Shown here: in pieces, positions 1 to 18,399 of the stretch | How positions within the stretch are numbered: the stretch's first letter is position 1 | How the letters are laid out: each line of letters opens with the position of its first letter | Source of the DNA: Anthoceros angustus | Lineage: Eukaryota > Streptophyta > Anthocerotopsida > Anthocerotales > Anthocerotaceae | Assembly: GCA_010909165.1 (NCBI GenBank) | Contig: MU008152.1 | Coordinates: 372,001-436,000 of the forward strand | DNA length: 64,000 bases | Direction: 5' to 3' | Made by a program: the position numbers and the translations under genes | The notes under the pieces: generated by a model | The model's database searches: none | What the model was told of the DNA's origin: nothing | The model's input: only the letters and a program-made list of their open reading frames with translations

Positions 1-523
1 CCGCTCAGTCTGGCTCCAGGGTGAGGAAGAGGAAGAGGAGAGGGAATGGCAGGAGGGGAGAGAGGGCGCCGTGGCTGCAGCTGCACGAACAGTGGGAAGA
101 AGTGGAGATGGCGGGCGGAGGAGGCAACCCTGGGGCAGCAAGGGTGCGCTCAGAGGAGGAGCAGGCAGCAGGGCAGCAGGCGGGGCTGGGACAGCGGAGG
201 AAGGCACCCAGGAGGAGAAAAGAGTCGCAGAGCTGTCTTGCTTCTACGGCGGCCTCGTGTCTAGGCTAGCCGCCTTGAGTTTCGCCGGCGGGAAGATTCG
301 CCCATTGCCTTACGCCGCGGTCAAACGGTAGTCGAAGAAACGGTGTTAAAGCCGCGTTCTAGGCGGCGCCGACGCGTGGAGGCTAACGGGGGCAGTTGTC
401 GACGCGTGGCCGGCCGTGACACACGAGAGGTGCTTTCGCGACGGCGAAACCCGTTTCGCCTTGAGCGCCGGCGCAAGGGCTCTCCAGGATGCCCTAACGG
501 AACGGGACGTGTGTGGGTGACAA

Positions 524-925
524 ATGGAGGACACCGGCTGGGCTGCTGCCGGGGGCACACTTGGTGACAATCGCTTCGCTTCTCATCGCCCGCTCATTGA
601 CTTAGATACCCTGTTTGGTGAAGCGCAAATGGCTGTGTTCCGAGAACGACTGCTGGCCCCGGCCTTTAAAGGACACTTAGCACCGAACAGCAAGTTACTA
701 CAACAACGAAACGACGTGTTATATGTAAGCACGGCCTGCTTTCTCCTGGTCCTGGCCCTGGCCCTGGCCTTGCCCTTATTGCCTTGCTTCTGTTGCTCTT
801 GCACCTGACAATGCAACAACCACTAAATTCGACTGTACGATTCTGTTTTCTACTCTGTGCTCTGTGCCCTTCCCTATTTCTTCACCCACAGCATGCCAGA
901 AACACGCTGACGAGTGTCCATTTGT
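524..925 (+). other. Possible first exon(s) of an unrecognised gene
   Basis: An ATG at 524 opens 67 codons (524-724) that end exactly at a good GTAAGC donor (725). A pyrimidine-rich tract with a CAG acceptor ends at 891. The joined frame continues only eleven codons before TGA at about 923-925, giving a 78-residue product. The exon lies just downstream of GC-rich sequence, as a plant 5' exon would, but I recognise no family in it and the downstream 2.7 kb is AT-rich with no coding character. It could be the isolated 5' end of a gene broken by insertion, a small unknown gene, or chance. Confidence 0.25.
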
Positions 926-3702
926 GACCACCGTGGGGCACAACCTCCCCTCCTTCTCCGCATGTGCTTTCAAATTCAACCGCCCATTGTTTCCTATGCA
1001 TGCATCGCCTGCAATATTTTGATCTTTATCAGGATGTTTCTTCCCCCGGGTCTAGGAGCTTCCTCCCACAGCACACACCTGCGCATTGAGGTTACCTAAA
1101 TGGTATCATAAGTTCCAAATCCTAAGTAGACAAACATGGCTTCACACACGTTGTGGGGTCCGGGGACAAGACAAAAACATCACTATGGTACCTTTATAAT
1201 TTTAATCTTATACATGTATGTGGTTTTGTTTTGTGCATTCCACGTGGCACTGCGATATAACTATAACGGCTTTGTTTACAAAACATAAAGATTAATTCAT
1301 CCCGAACTTTTGAATTGAGATTTTTCATAGCATTGGTTCATCACGATTTTGTGTGTGCTAATAGTGTGGGAGAAGAGGTTTTTGAGCCCGGCTGGAGCCC
1401 TTTTTGATTAGGGGTTGAAACCGTCGGTGGAATATGAGCCGGTAAATACATACCCCTATTCTCCCTCCATTCTTTATGGATTCTTGATCTGAAAGTCACA
1501 GCGTGTAGGTGAGGACAATAATGGGACTTCACGTTTTTTAGGAGACCAACATGGTGGGAGTGAATTAAAATGCATAACTCAAAATACTCGGAAATAAAAT
1601 TTCCAAAAGAGGGTGGGTATATTGTGATGACCTAGCCCCCGCACGCTTTAGAATGCTTTCATAAACTTTTACTAGATCAAATCTCTTGATGGCTTTGCAT
1701 GTTAAATTGACTGAAAAATAAAGGTAAAAACCTGATTTGGCTATTCATCTTCCCTAAGGGTAGATTATCGTTTTTTCTCTAGACAAAGCAAACCTGCAAG
1801 TAGTTCATCTTCATAGACTAAGTTGAGTAAGGAAGATAGGGGTTTCAGGTTTACTCATCTCCCTCAAAGTTAACCCTCATTCTCGTATGTTACTAAGGAG
1901 AAGCATTTACAGGGCGTTTGGACTCTGTTGACTATGTCTAGCTGTAACCCAATTGACAATAGGATACACAAATCGTTGGAGACTGAATTGAGGGCATTTC
2001 TCTACGTAGTAGCCATCCAATATGTTACCAATATGCCATCTACCTAGTATGCTATCCAGTGTCTAAAAATTATAAAATAATATAGTTTAAGACTTTGGTA
2101 TATGATTTTATAGTACTTATTAATCACCCATCTTGAGATTTGTTTTTATTCCGTGAGTACATGTATTGATTTTGGTTCTCATTCTATTCAATATTCATAT
2201 TTTATCCTTCCTTTAATACATTAAAATACTTAGCTTATAGATTAGAGAGAGAACGCAATAAATTTTACCGGAAAGGACATAGTTAACCAAAAATCTTAGA
2301 AATCCCCACCATGACTCGTAGAAAACCCCAACCACGTTATGGACGTTAATATAGTAAGTGGGAGACCTTGGACTGTTCGTCGACTTCGTACTAGGTTCCT
2401 ATTCTTCCTTCCTATTGTACAGAGCGAACAAGTTGAACGGACAGAGCCCTACGTCACTTACAAATCGCCTGTTCCGCACACACCTCACGGTGGAAGAACT
2501 TTTCTTAAAAGCCTCGTTTTCTGGCTGGAGCTCCTCTCCGTTCTAGGCACCTTCGTGTTAAATCAGAAACTCACACGCCGCGGCCTGAGGACACCAAGCA
2601 GGCAGCAGGCAGCAGGCACCAGGCATCACGCGCTGAACATGGGGGTACATGATGTTTGCGGAAGTGTGACGAGTCCCTGGTCCCCTCTGGGGCCCTGATA
2701 CCTAGTTTGAAAGACACCAGATAAATCCGGGAAAGTTTTCCCGTCATAAAAATCATCACCAGACAATACAATACGACAAAACGAAGGAGGTCCTTTCTGG
2801 GCCAATGTGGGCATCTGCGGAAGACAAACCAGTAGATGCGCGACACCGACGCCCATAGAAGCACGCACCAGAAATAGGTGAAAACCACCTGACAGTGCAG
2901 GATCTTTGAGTTCAGGTTGGAACACTTGGCTCCTTGCTTTCAGCGCCGAGCATGAGGCACACTGCACATTGCATGTCAAATTAGGGTTCAATCGCCTTCA
3001 CTGACTATTCACATGACCGTACTAGATACTACCTTACCCGGAGTTTGGCCATATTATGTGCCTGCCGGCCACCATACCAAGTGTCAATTGCAACGGCTAT
3101 GCAAAGATGGTTTGGATTCTCTTCAGCCTTTTCCAGGATATCACCAGGTATGCACCAGGGGAGTCATTCAAGGAAAAAGGACAATCGAGGACAAACACGC
3201 CTCACATCGCGAAAGAGTCTAAAAAGCAAGCGAGCCCTAGAACGCTTACTTCCAACTGTTCGTGTGCCGTGACACGAAGCATCTTGCTCCCATAATGTCT
3301 CTCAATCTGCAAGAAGAGAACGATTAGCTGGAAGGCAACGCTTCAGCAAACTTATTTGAACTCAGAGCTGCCACAAGCAATACGAGTGAGTACCTAGCTG
3401 CGTTATTGCGCCTGCAGGAAACGCATCAGCCGCTAAGCTGATTCCTCTTAATGCTCCCTCACATTGCTGATATACTTACGCCAAATGGAAATCCGTAAGA
3501 TAGTGGTAACCAAACCTAGCACTCTTACAACGTACCAAATCACCGTTTCTGTCAACAAGATCTCGACAGTCCCTGCACACTCGGTTCTATTGTTTTCCTT
3601 GAATACAGCACTGGATTGTCAGCTGCACCCAACTCGAGGCACTACATCCTACACTGACTATGGTACAACACAGGTGTTCGGCAACAGTGCTGCCAGTCAC
3701 GG
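926..3702. other. AT-rich intergenic spacer
   Basis: No open frame here has codon bias or a recognisable domain. From about 1100 to 2350 the base composition becomes strongly AT-rich. A CAGCAGGCAGCAGGCAG-like run sits near 2595-2620. The right end leads into the 3' flank of the minus-strand RUNKEL gene. Confidence 0.6.
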
Positions 3703-9040
<5,338 letters not shown>

Positions 9041-9822
9041 ATGAGCGGGCTGCGCAAGGACCTCAAAGCCCCACAGTAGAGAGACTCTGTTCGTGTGCGG
9101 TCCGTGTCACACTCACAGCAACCGCGGATCGGACCATCCGCCGACACGCTAGAAGAGGCAGCACCTGAGGGCACCAAGCAGGAGTACGCAATGCAGCTGC
9201 GGCGCTGGCTGTAGAGGCCGACAGGTACATTCCACCAGAGCCACCAACTCCCGCCAACCATGCGATGAGAGCAACGCACATGCAGGTCCTCTGGCAAATT
9301 GCACTCAAAGAAACTGCTTTCCACAGCACAGCAGCCGCAGCAGGCAGCAGGCAGCAAGGCGCCACCTGCAGAGTAGAGCGTCAACTTCTGAGCCACCGGC
9401 AAAGGTGCATTCCAATGCCGCTCCTGGTGTGTGCAACGAGACGAATTCCTTGGGCTGGGGCACTACTGCCAACAAGCTCCCGTCTACACTCTTGCCTCGG
9501 CTTGCACGGGATGAGGGAGTCGGCGCTTGCGGATTTTTCCGACACGAGGCAGCAAGCCGCGCGAGTTTGGCCGTGGGACAGATTCAAAGTGGTAAAGCGA
9601 GGGAGAGCTGTTGCTACGGCACAGCATTCACTTCACTCCACCCCGGTTGCGGTTAACTAGATAGTTAATGCAGGATCAGTCGTTGCTGCTCAGGCTCAGA
9701 ATAAACTCCATTTCTGGCTAAAACGCGATTCATGAATGAAAAGCCCGAAGGTAAGGGACGCGCTGTTCCGTTCACACAGTCGGAGCTTCAATCCGATACC
9801 ATTTTCCATGACCATACGTACT
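9041..9822. other. Spacer between RUK and ABCG genes
   Basis: About 780 bp with no convincing gene. It should hold the RUK promoter and 5' UTR (right of 9040) and the ABCG 3' UTR, since both genes lie on the minus strand. A CAGCAGG-rich patch occurs near 9325-9357. Confidence 0.5.
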
Positions 9823-12800
9823 TTACACGCGCGAAGGCGAGGGACGCGCTGTCCCGTTCACTGGTGTGATTTTGGGAGGCGGTGGCGATGCGACGCTTGC
9901 ATTCCTCCTGGCCATCAAGGCACGCACAACCGGTCCCAGTTTCTCGCTCGTCTTGATCATCAGAAAGAAGAGCAGGCGGTAAAGGAATGCGTCGATGAAG
10001 AGAATGGCGAGGTTCTCCCACTTGTCTCGGCTCAGAGTGATTTGGTACGACTCCCGCAGCACATCCTCTCCTCGGATGTTGCTACCAAATGTGAGTCCCA
10101 GGAAGTCGTTCTGGTACATGCCCTGCTCGTGCAACGAGAATCATCAGCTGAGCGGTGTGACCCTGTCTCCAGGAAGAAGCAGTTAAGGATCTACATCCAC
10201 CGGACATTTACCTGTAGGGCGTACATGTGGAAGCCGATGTAGGACATGGGGTACCGCCAGAATGGCTTGGGCATGTCATTAGGCAGGCGGAAGAAGCCAG
10301 CCACAAGCAAGTAGATACCCTGCAGCCGGAAGTTTGCTTGTCAGTGGGCTTGTCTGGGCCCAAAGGCACCCACAGTGCAGACAGCTGGGCTTCCTTTGTT
10401 TGCAGCACCAACCTGAATACCAGCGCCTGTGATGATGCCCATGAGGAAATTCGGAACCACGCTTGCCACTGCCATCATGAGGCCCTCCACCACCAGCATG
10501 CACGCAAAGAGGGAGAGGATGAAGTAGCTGAAGTGGCCAAAGCCTGGATGGAGTTGCACCATGGAGTAAACTATAGACCCAGTAGCGAGTGAGATGAGGA
10601 AGAGGAAGGGCATGGAAGACACAGAGTTTGCAATCACAAACGCGGCAACTCCGTAGTGTCCGTTCAGTCTTTCTCGACTGAAAACCTGGCAGTCACAAAA
10701 TTCATGATGTGAGCTCTCCTTGTGCGGGCAGCTGCCTAGGCATGCGTTTGGCAACGTGCGCACTGGACTAGTATTCCAGAAGAGTTGGATCCTTTACCTT
10801 CATGTCCTCTACAAAGGAGGGGAACCCTCCTATTGCCATGAAAGTCAGGAAGCCGGCGATGAATGACATGCATGATGCTCTTGCCTGCATTCCGGAGAGT
10901 ATCTGGTGAGCACATTCCCTTCTTTTCTAGCCTACTGGTACCATACCTAGGTGGAATGAGATCATGGTGATGATGATCAGGCATACCTGAATGGAACCCT
11001 CGGTGACCCCAACTTTGTAGTAAACGGTTCCGATGCAGATGGCCAGCACGATGTAGATGGCAAGACGGAGCCAGTAGTAGCCCATGTCTCTAAACATGTT
11101 CACAAACGATCTTCGGGCGAGTGTGAAGGTCTGCTTGAAGAAGCTGGCGTGACTCCCTTTTGACTCCAAGACTGCGCCATGCTGCAGCACAATCAAATTG
11201 AACCACATGTGGTCATGGCAAGAATGCTGGCTGGAGCAGCTGAAGCATGGAAGGAGCAGGGCCTGGCGTCTGTCATGGTACCATCTGAGAGATCTCGTGG
11301 ACTTTGGCCCTGGCCGACATGGCGAAGTCGGAATCCTGGTATGCATTGACAAGAATCTCCATCCTCATGCTGGTGCTCATGGTGCTCATGGGGTCAGCTT
11401 GCTCGATATCGTCCTAGTACCATCAGCAGTAGAATTACTCACCAAACTGCCTGTAAGTGGAGTGATGTAAGTGGAGTGAACTTGTGAAGGAGATATGGTA
11501 CCATTCTGAGCTTGAAGGATCCTTTGATGGTGGCCGTCACCCTGTCGAAATCCGAGTTGATGGCTCGCAAGAAATGGTCGGATGGGTTGCGCCTGGCGGG
11601 ACAGGGGAAGCCGGCATCGGCAAAGTGCTGCGGCCAACAATTGCAGCGTCAGCTCGCCATCGGCACGAAACTTGCTGTCCAGAAAAGCGTTCTCCAAGGT
11701 TCAGAGCTGGGCGATGGCATACCTGGTGCGCGACACCGGCCTTCCCGAAGTAGACCGTCTGCCCCCCCGACAGAAGGAAGAGATTGTCGAAAAGCTCGAA
11801 CACCTCGCTGCTGGGCTGGTGTATGGAGGCGATGACGGTGCGGCCGTCGCGGGCCAGGTTCCTCAACGTGGTCACCACGAAGAAGGCGGAGGCACTGCGA
11901 CGCCATGGGAGTTGCGAACGTGACTAAAAGGCGGCGACGGCGGCGGCCATCTCCAATCCAGAGAGGCGGAAGGAACGTCATCAACCTACCTGTCGAGCCC
12001 GCTGGTGGGCTCGTCCAGAAACAGCAGGCGAGGCCGAGTCAGGATCTCCAACGCAATGCTCACCCGCCGCTTCTCCCCGCCGCTCAGCCCCCGCATATGC
12101 CAGTTCCCGATGGCCGTGTGCGCCGCGTCCTGCAGCCCCATCTCGTCGATCGTGGTGTGCACCAGCGCCATCTTCTCCGCCCTGGGCATGCTCTCCGGGA
12201 GCCGCAGGCTCGCCGAGTACGTGATCATCTCCAGCACTGTGAGCGTCCCCAGCAGGGTGTCGTCCTGCGTCACGTACGCCTGCAGCCAAGGCAGGGAGAC
12301 CACCACACTCGCCATCACAACCGAAATCACAACAATGTGCAACATCGCCAATGCCCGCGGACGCTTACCGATGCTCCAATCGAGAGTCTCTTCTTCTTCT
12401 TCCCGTTCAGATACATGTCCCCGGACAGCCTGGCGTTGGGAGACAGCCGCCCTGCCACAGCGCCTTCCCATGATCACCCCGATCGACAACAGCCAACAAA
12501 CAGCAAGCATGGTCTCCCCGTATCTCCATACCAGCCAGAGTGTCGAGCAGAGTGGATTTGCCCGAGCCCGAAGGACCCATGATGGCCGTGAAGCTTCCAG
12601 GCTCCGCATACCCCGTGAGCTTGCGCAGCAGAACCTGGGCTGCCTCCTCCCCGGCGCCTGCTGCCATGGGCACAGTGACAGTGACATCATTCCAGGCGAG
12701 GAACGCGCCCCCGCTGCCCACGACCGGGGCGGGGGCCGCATTGCTTCCCCGGCTGTAGCTTCTGAAGAGAGTCTGGCTGAGCGGGCTGAGCTCAGGCTGC

Positions 12801-12826
12801 GGCTGCACCGCCGTCAGCCCGGCCAT
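9823..12826 (-). CDS. ABCG11: ABCG11-type half-size ABC transporter (WBC subfamily)
   Basis: Eleven exons on the minus strand: 12826-12532, 12451-12369, 12279-11990, 11894-11723, 11627-11502, 11413-11282, 11181-10987, 10884-10798, 10685-10413, 10319-10212 and 10122-9823. They join into 686 codons, the usual half-transporter size. The order is nucleotide-binding domain then membrane domain, typical of ABCG. Walker [10 protein letters not shown], signature LSGGEKRR, Walker [13 protein letters not shown] and the H-loop ASIHQPS are all present. The membrane half contains [22 protein letters not shown] and [12 protein letters not shown], diagnostic of the ABCG11/DSO/COF1 clade, which exports cutin and wax precursors across the plasma membrane as homo- or heterodimers. 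A GTG 9 bp upstream of the chosen ATG is in frame but is not a likely plant start. The short exon 6 acceptor (GTACTAG, 11414) is the weakest junction; homology of the linker supports it. Confidence 0.92.
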
Positions 12827-15350
12827 GCTCTCCACCTGCTGCGAGACGGGATGGGACGCTGGAGTCGACTCTCAGCCTGGGCTGGGCCGCTGGAGCTGGA
12901 GCTGGAGCTGGGCTTCCGGGACACGCTTGAGGCTGGGCTGGAGCTGGGAGAGAGCTGGATTTTGAAGGCGTGTGCAAGTCCGTGCCACCAACCCGGGCCC
13001 CGCTCGGACGCCATTGATGGCTCTGGCTCCGCGTGGGTAGGTGAAGCCGCGGTCGCGCAGAGGATCAGATTAGGCCTTCAACTCCCGCTGCCCGGACTGC
13101 CGCTTAATCGCACAACTGTCATGAATTCCAGGTCCCAGGACATGGTACTTGCACGCCATCGTAATGTCGACAAGGAAGGTCCGTCACGGAGTCAACCCGC
13201 GCTAACCCCCCACTCCGCACGCCCCTCATCAAAGACTATTAACTCCTCCGCCATGGCAATCCCACCACCATTCCCCCATCATCGCCACCTAATACCCAAA
13301 GAAGCTCTCCATACTTGAAAGCGCACACTCGTGCTTTACCAAGACCATGCGTGCCTCGGGCTTCACATTTCATTTACCTTCTCAAACCATCTGCCAGCGT
13401 CTCACAAGGCCTCTATCGACTTCAATCTGGAAATGCACGCTTGCCGAGCTCGGGATTCACAAACTTCTGCCAGCAGGCCATTCAGAGAGTCCCGTTCGTC
13501 AGACAATTTTTACTGTCTCGCGCAAGGGATTGGGTGCTAAGCTGGGCAATTTGTAGTTCTCGTGTAAAGGGCTTCATGGAATGCCGATGGAAGACGAGTT
13601 TTGCATCCAGCTTTGTGGAGCAATTGGGTATGGTACGCTGTCGTGGAGCAATTGGATATGGTACGCTGTCGTGGGTACAGTTGACGGTCGCCATCTGGGC
13701 AGGTGGGTAGCTTGGCATGCAGACGAAACGCGCCAAATTCAGTGGGCCTCTTCATGGGATGGGCAACATCTCTTTTATCCCTCCGTGTGAAGGGCACACC
13801 AGTTCTAGCTGGTGTTGCCCACAGTCCTCAACAATGTGACCTTCGTGAATGCGCGGATTTGGTAGTTACGGAATCGCGATTCGCGACCCTCCGACGCTAA
13901 GAGCTCACTGATCAGGTCGTGTGGCCTACATTCAATCGTCAGTCCTTCTCTTGAGACTGTAGCCGCTCTGCCTAAGCTCGTAAATGCAGGGCACCCCTCC
14001 CTGTCCAGGATGTACCTCCATCGCTCCACAGCTTGATGTGCTGTAAAACTGGTTTTTTAGCGAATTTAATTTTTATTTATGCTGTTCCCTAATATGTACA
14101 CAAAAGCCAAGATTCTCGGGGCAAGCGGGCAAGCGAGAGGGAGAGGATTACCCTACCTAACCCCACAACGCTGAAAGGGTTTCCCCTTGTTTTGAGCTAA
14201 TTATTAGTTTTCAATGAGACGTAATTAAGAAAAAAATCCGGGGACCCTATTCAGAACTCCTCGATTACGAGTGCCTCTTGCTCTACCGACTCATGTGTTC
14301 TGGAAAAACGTGAGCCTCATTCCTTCCCGTCACTTTTTTCAATGTCTCTTTGCGAACTTCATAGCCATGTCCGCATGGAAAAGCATCTATGCTCGATGTG
14401 GTCGCCTCCCAATAACCCACGTTGAGCAAACATTATCACCAAAACACCACAGCACAAAGCACTTGGTCACCAAGTTTGGAACATGAGAGACTTTCATAGC
14501 GGCCGCAATAAATTTTGAAACAAGGAACCACACCTCCATAGCTATGAAGCGGTAGGCCAAACTATCTACAAAAAGTCTCCAAAATTGGGCTGCTTCTACT
14601 CGCTTAGGCCAACTGCTTGACGACGCTACCGGCCTCAAGCTTGGATATTCAAAGAATATGGTGTAGATTGCCATGTCATAGTGAGGCGGCCACTGGACCT
14701 CGCATTGGCGGAGGTCATGGAGAGGGAGCTCAGTGTGAGCGCCTCAAATTCACTAGAGCCATAGGTAGATGCAGTGGTGCTTGCGCGCAGCCACAGGCTC
14801 GATCGTGGCCTTCTTGGTCCTGTGCTGGCGCTACCAAGCATGGACCCTGTCCCAGAGACTAGCCTGCTACCGCATTATGGCTATGACTGCCTCGCAATGT
14901 CTTCTTAAAATTGGTGATATTTGATCTCCCCGAATATGTTTGTGGTAGCAAAATTGAAATTTCGCTAAAAACAAAAAGTATGTATGTAGTAGTCGATTTT
15001 TCACCTCAATAAAAACCTCTCTACGTAGTAGTCAGTATATGTAACTACCTACTGCACTACAGAAACGTCGAATGTTTTAAAGCACATTAATGTGTTAGTT
15101 GCTGAAGAGGTTATCCCCGGCTGCGCACCGGTTCTGTTGTTTATTATCCCTAGAATGTTGAATCCACTCATATTGAGTCGTTCAACTCACTTTTTGGGCT
15201 CTTGAATTTCTTTTAAACGCAGGTTCCACTTGGAACCTTTGAGCGATGTCTGTAGATGGGGTGGGCAGCGCGTTAGATTTTACAATACAAAAAACAGACC
15301 CCCATAGGCACATCCAGACCACATGTTACTCTTTGTTGAGCTAAATTCTC
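12827..15350. other. Gene-poor spacer
   Basis: No coding sequence is recognised. The ABCG promoter and 5' UTR should occupy the right flank of 12826; that part is GC-rich with CTGGAG repeats near 12890-12925. From about 14040 the DNA is AT-rich and featureless apart from the short tandem repeat listed separately. Confidence 0.5.
13615..13671. repeat. 28-bp tandem direct repeat, two copies
   Basis: The unit beginning GTGGAGCAATTGG and ending at the CGCTGTC motif occurs at 13615 and again at 13643, differing at one base. It lies in spacer upstream of the ABCG gene; no function is evident. Confidence 0.8.
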
Positions 15351-15355
15351 TTGTG

Positions 15356-15382
15356 GGTAAACAAGGTCTCCTAAGACCTGGA
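15356..15382. repeat. Palindromic motif, left copy of an inverted pair
   Basis: The core AGGTCTCCTAAGACCT is itself an inverted repeat (6-bp arms, 4-bp loop). The surrounding ~26 bp (from AACAAGG to CTGGAGAC) reappears in reverse complement at about 18400-18426. The two copies bracket the methyltransferase-like relic, so they could be termini of a mobile element, but no target-site duplication was recognised. Confidence 0.55.
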
Positions 15383-16567
15383 GACGGCTCCTCGTCTTTG
15401 GTTTTGAGGGGGTGAAATTTGGGGCTTGGAAACAAAAAAGCCTGAATTTCATAATTTGCAGAATTTAAAAAAAAAATTGCATGATAAAGATGTGACTTTA
15501 AGAATGAAACCATGCATTTCAATGGTTTTAAGGTAATAAGACCTTCACATGGTCTACACTCCTCCAAGTTCTCATGAATCAACTGCCAATTCTTTAAGAC
15601 AGATACGTGCAATTTTTAGGCCGCACAAAATGGATATTAAAAAAAGGTCCACAAAATGAGTTTAAGGGTCCGTAAACTGACCAGAAAAAAGGAGCGACGC
15701 ACATTGTAATGTACTTGTATGACCCCGGACATCTGGTGAATGTGCGAATGGTATGAATCCGTTAGCTGGTGCAGGCCCGAGGTTGCAATGCCTTGGAAAT
15801 TGGATGAAATTTTCGAATTTCATACCGGCTGGCCTTTCGGACACACTATGCGGAAATCTATTTACAATTGCGGGTTCAATGCGATCATTCCACGCATCGT
15901 GACATGGCACACATCTGTATGGTTACATGCATATGATGAATGCATTCATCATGTCCGTGACTAATCACCCACGCGGCGAAGCCTTTCCACTACAACAGAC
16001 CCCGTGTGGCCGTGTTCAAACCGATTTTCTTATAGCAATGCATTTCGCTCTTCGTTCGTCTGGTATAAGCGCCCAGCATGGTTGATATGCGATTTGCAAT
16101 TCCGATAAGGTCTCGACCATGACACTTCACGCACATGGACGAGGCTCGGAATCGGGTGCCACTACCGGCCTTCCCTACGCCTCAGTCTCGAAGGGGGGGC
16201 CAACTCATGTACGCCAATGCGTCGGCCCATGACCGCAAAGGCTCGGAATGCCGATTGAGGCTGCGTAATCCCTTTCCGGTGTTCGATTGAAGGATATGCA
16301 TGACGATGCTCATCGATGCAATGTTATTTAGGTGCCGACCATGTTTGTACCATGCCTGAGCAGCCATCGTGAACGAAAAATGGTACTGCAAGCCGAGCTT
16401 AGAACAACGGGACACCGTGGACACCGAACAGCAGCCTTTATCACCGGCTGTCCGGTGTTATGCAAGACTTGGGGCCGCTATCTACATCGCAAGTTGTCTC
16501 ACAATGTTTGGAGTCCAACACAAAAAGCAACGTTAACCAAACTGGTCGTCTGCAGGTTTCCTAGCCC

Positions 16568-17662
16568 TCACACATCTCTCCCAATCCCGGATTCAGATGC
16601 CACGAGTTTTTTTTGGCTGTCCGCCCAGTCGTTGTCTGGAGAGTCAATCAAGCCATCATACTTCTTGGTCGCCGTCTCAAGGGGATGGAACTCTGATCCA
16701 TTAGCCCCCCCCAATGTTGTAGCAAAAGCCTCTTCTCCAGCCATCTCGCCAATGTGCGCTGCGCGTTTCTCACTAACCTCCCCTGCACTTGTCGACGGAT
16801 GTCCTACAACACCAGTCGAAAGTGAATCTGACACGCCTCCAAATGTGCATCGCGTCTTCTTGTCTGCACGCCGCTTCAGACCCACAAAACAACCTCGGCC
16901 ACCTGCGACAGTGTTCACCATGGGCTCTTTGCTGCACGTCTTGGGTGCTGCATACCCGTCAACGTCTCCTACCTCCTCCTCCTCGCTTGGCCAGTTGTCC
17001 ATTGTATTGAGCCGCAAATCCATGAATTGCACTGCTCTAGGATCTATGTCTATCGAAATGACATTGCGGCCAGACTTGAGGGCTGCTACCATACCCAAAC
17101 CAGAGCCTGCGCATCCATCTAGGACCCACTTGCCTTCCATTGTGTACAGCTCAATCAACTTCCTCAACAACCTAATGGGCTTCAGTGCGGAAACCACCAC
17201 ATCATCTGACTTATCATCGTGTTGTAACATAGCTTATGTTCCACAGCCTTCTCAACAAAGCAAGTTGTCAACCCTCTGCCGTCATTCATAACATCGCTTG
17301 ATGCCGAGGAGAAATCAAGGCATAATCCGCTTTAATGAGCCTGCGCCCGTGGTGATGTAATCCCATCATCATCTGACTTATCTGGAGGTGCGTCACATTA
17401 GTTTTGTGCCAGAAGGAGGACGTGACACCACCTTTACATGCTGCAAGCAAGACTTCACGAACCATGGACTTATCATCAGGCGAATGGAATACCACGACTC
17501 GAAAAACCTCAGACGTTGTGATGCCCTGGAATGTCATTATGATCTTCTCAAATTCATCACGAATGAACCGCGTGTCATACTCCCTGGAGTTTGCATCCAA
17601 ATTCAACCCCCGGGGCAAGTCCAACAGAATCATGGCAAACGGACGGGGTTCTAGAAACTAGG
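16568..17662 (-). pseudogene. Class-beta DNA methyltransferase-like relic
   Basis: Two minus-strand reading blocks follow one another. The first (17633-17286) begins MILLDLPRGLNLD and contains FRVVVFHSPDD and SSFWHKTNVT. The second (17230-16568) contains KPIRLLRKLIELYTMEG, then VLDGCAGSGLGMVAAL and NVISIDIDPRAVQF. The order of a DPPY-like motif first and the AdoMet-binding motif (D-x-F/C-A-G-S-G, then I-D-I-D) last is that of class-beta N4-cytosine/N6-adenine DNA methyltransferases. The catalytic D/N/S-P-P-Y/W motif is replaced by DLPR, and a stop or unspliced gap separates the blocks, so activity is doubtful. A possible acceptor at about 17662 suggests more coding sequence upstream. C-terminal to the AdoMet domain is a low-complexity tail. 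It could be a decayed host N4CMT-like gene or cargo of a transposon. Confidence 0.55.
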
Positions 17663-18399
17663 CCATCTGCACGATGTTGCCACATACTATACCTACCCTG
17701 CAGGTTCTTTCAGCGTCATCTCTGAAAGTCTTTAACTTTTCGGAACTGGAGGCCTCCAACAATTGTCGCTGCTCATCCAACAATTGTCGCTGCAAGTATG
17801 TTTTCTGGCCTTCTGAGATTGTTGTCGCCATTGATGTTTTTGTCAGTGTTGTTGCTTTGGGTTGTGTTGTCTTCCGGGTATTTGCTGGTGCTGCTGATGG
17901 TGCTGATGCTCATGCTCATGCTGGTGCCGAAAGGTTTTAGGGTTTGACTACTGATTGTTATGGTTTATTATTCAGATGGCGCATTCAGGCATAGAGGGTG
18001 TACAGCTTAGGAGACTAGCGTAGGAATGAGCACGTCTGGTTTTGGTTTCTCGCCACAGATGCTCACACAATCGGCAACAATGCTTTTGTTCATACCTTCA
18101 CACACACTTTGGTCTGAAAACGTGAGGGACATCGGTTAAAGTTGTTACAATTTGGGCATCGTGTGAGCTGGTGCTCATCGGACATCCGGGTTTTGGCCAA
18201 CTGTTTTCATTCGCCTTCTCCCCGTTGACGGCACTTGCCGGTGTTTAAGCTATCTCTTTTTATAAGTGAAGTAAAGCAGCCTGCCTCCGGCGGTCTGGTC
18301 TAGTGGCCAGTGTTCGGGTTTTAAGCACAAATTGTTCCGTGTATTTCAGATAGCAAATGTGTAGAAGGGCAGTTAATTACTAAAAAGAGGGGTGTGTCT

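Noticed and set aside
12005-13318. A 437-codon plus-strand frame over the ABCG gene
   Set aside because: It is the antisense of well-supported ABCG exons and introns, and its translation has no family resemblance.
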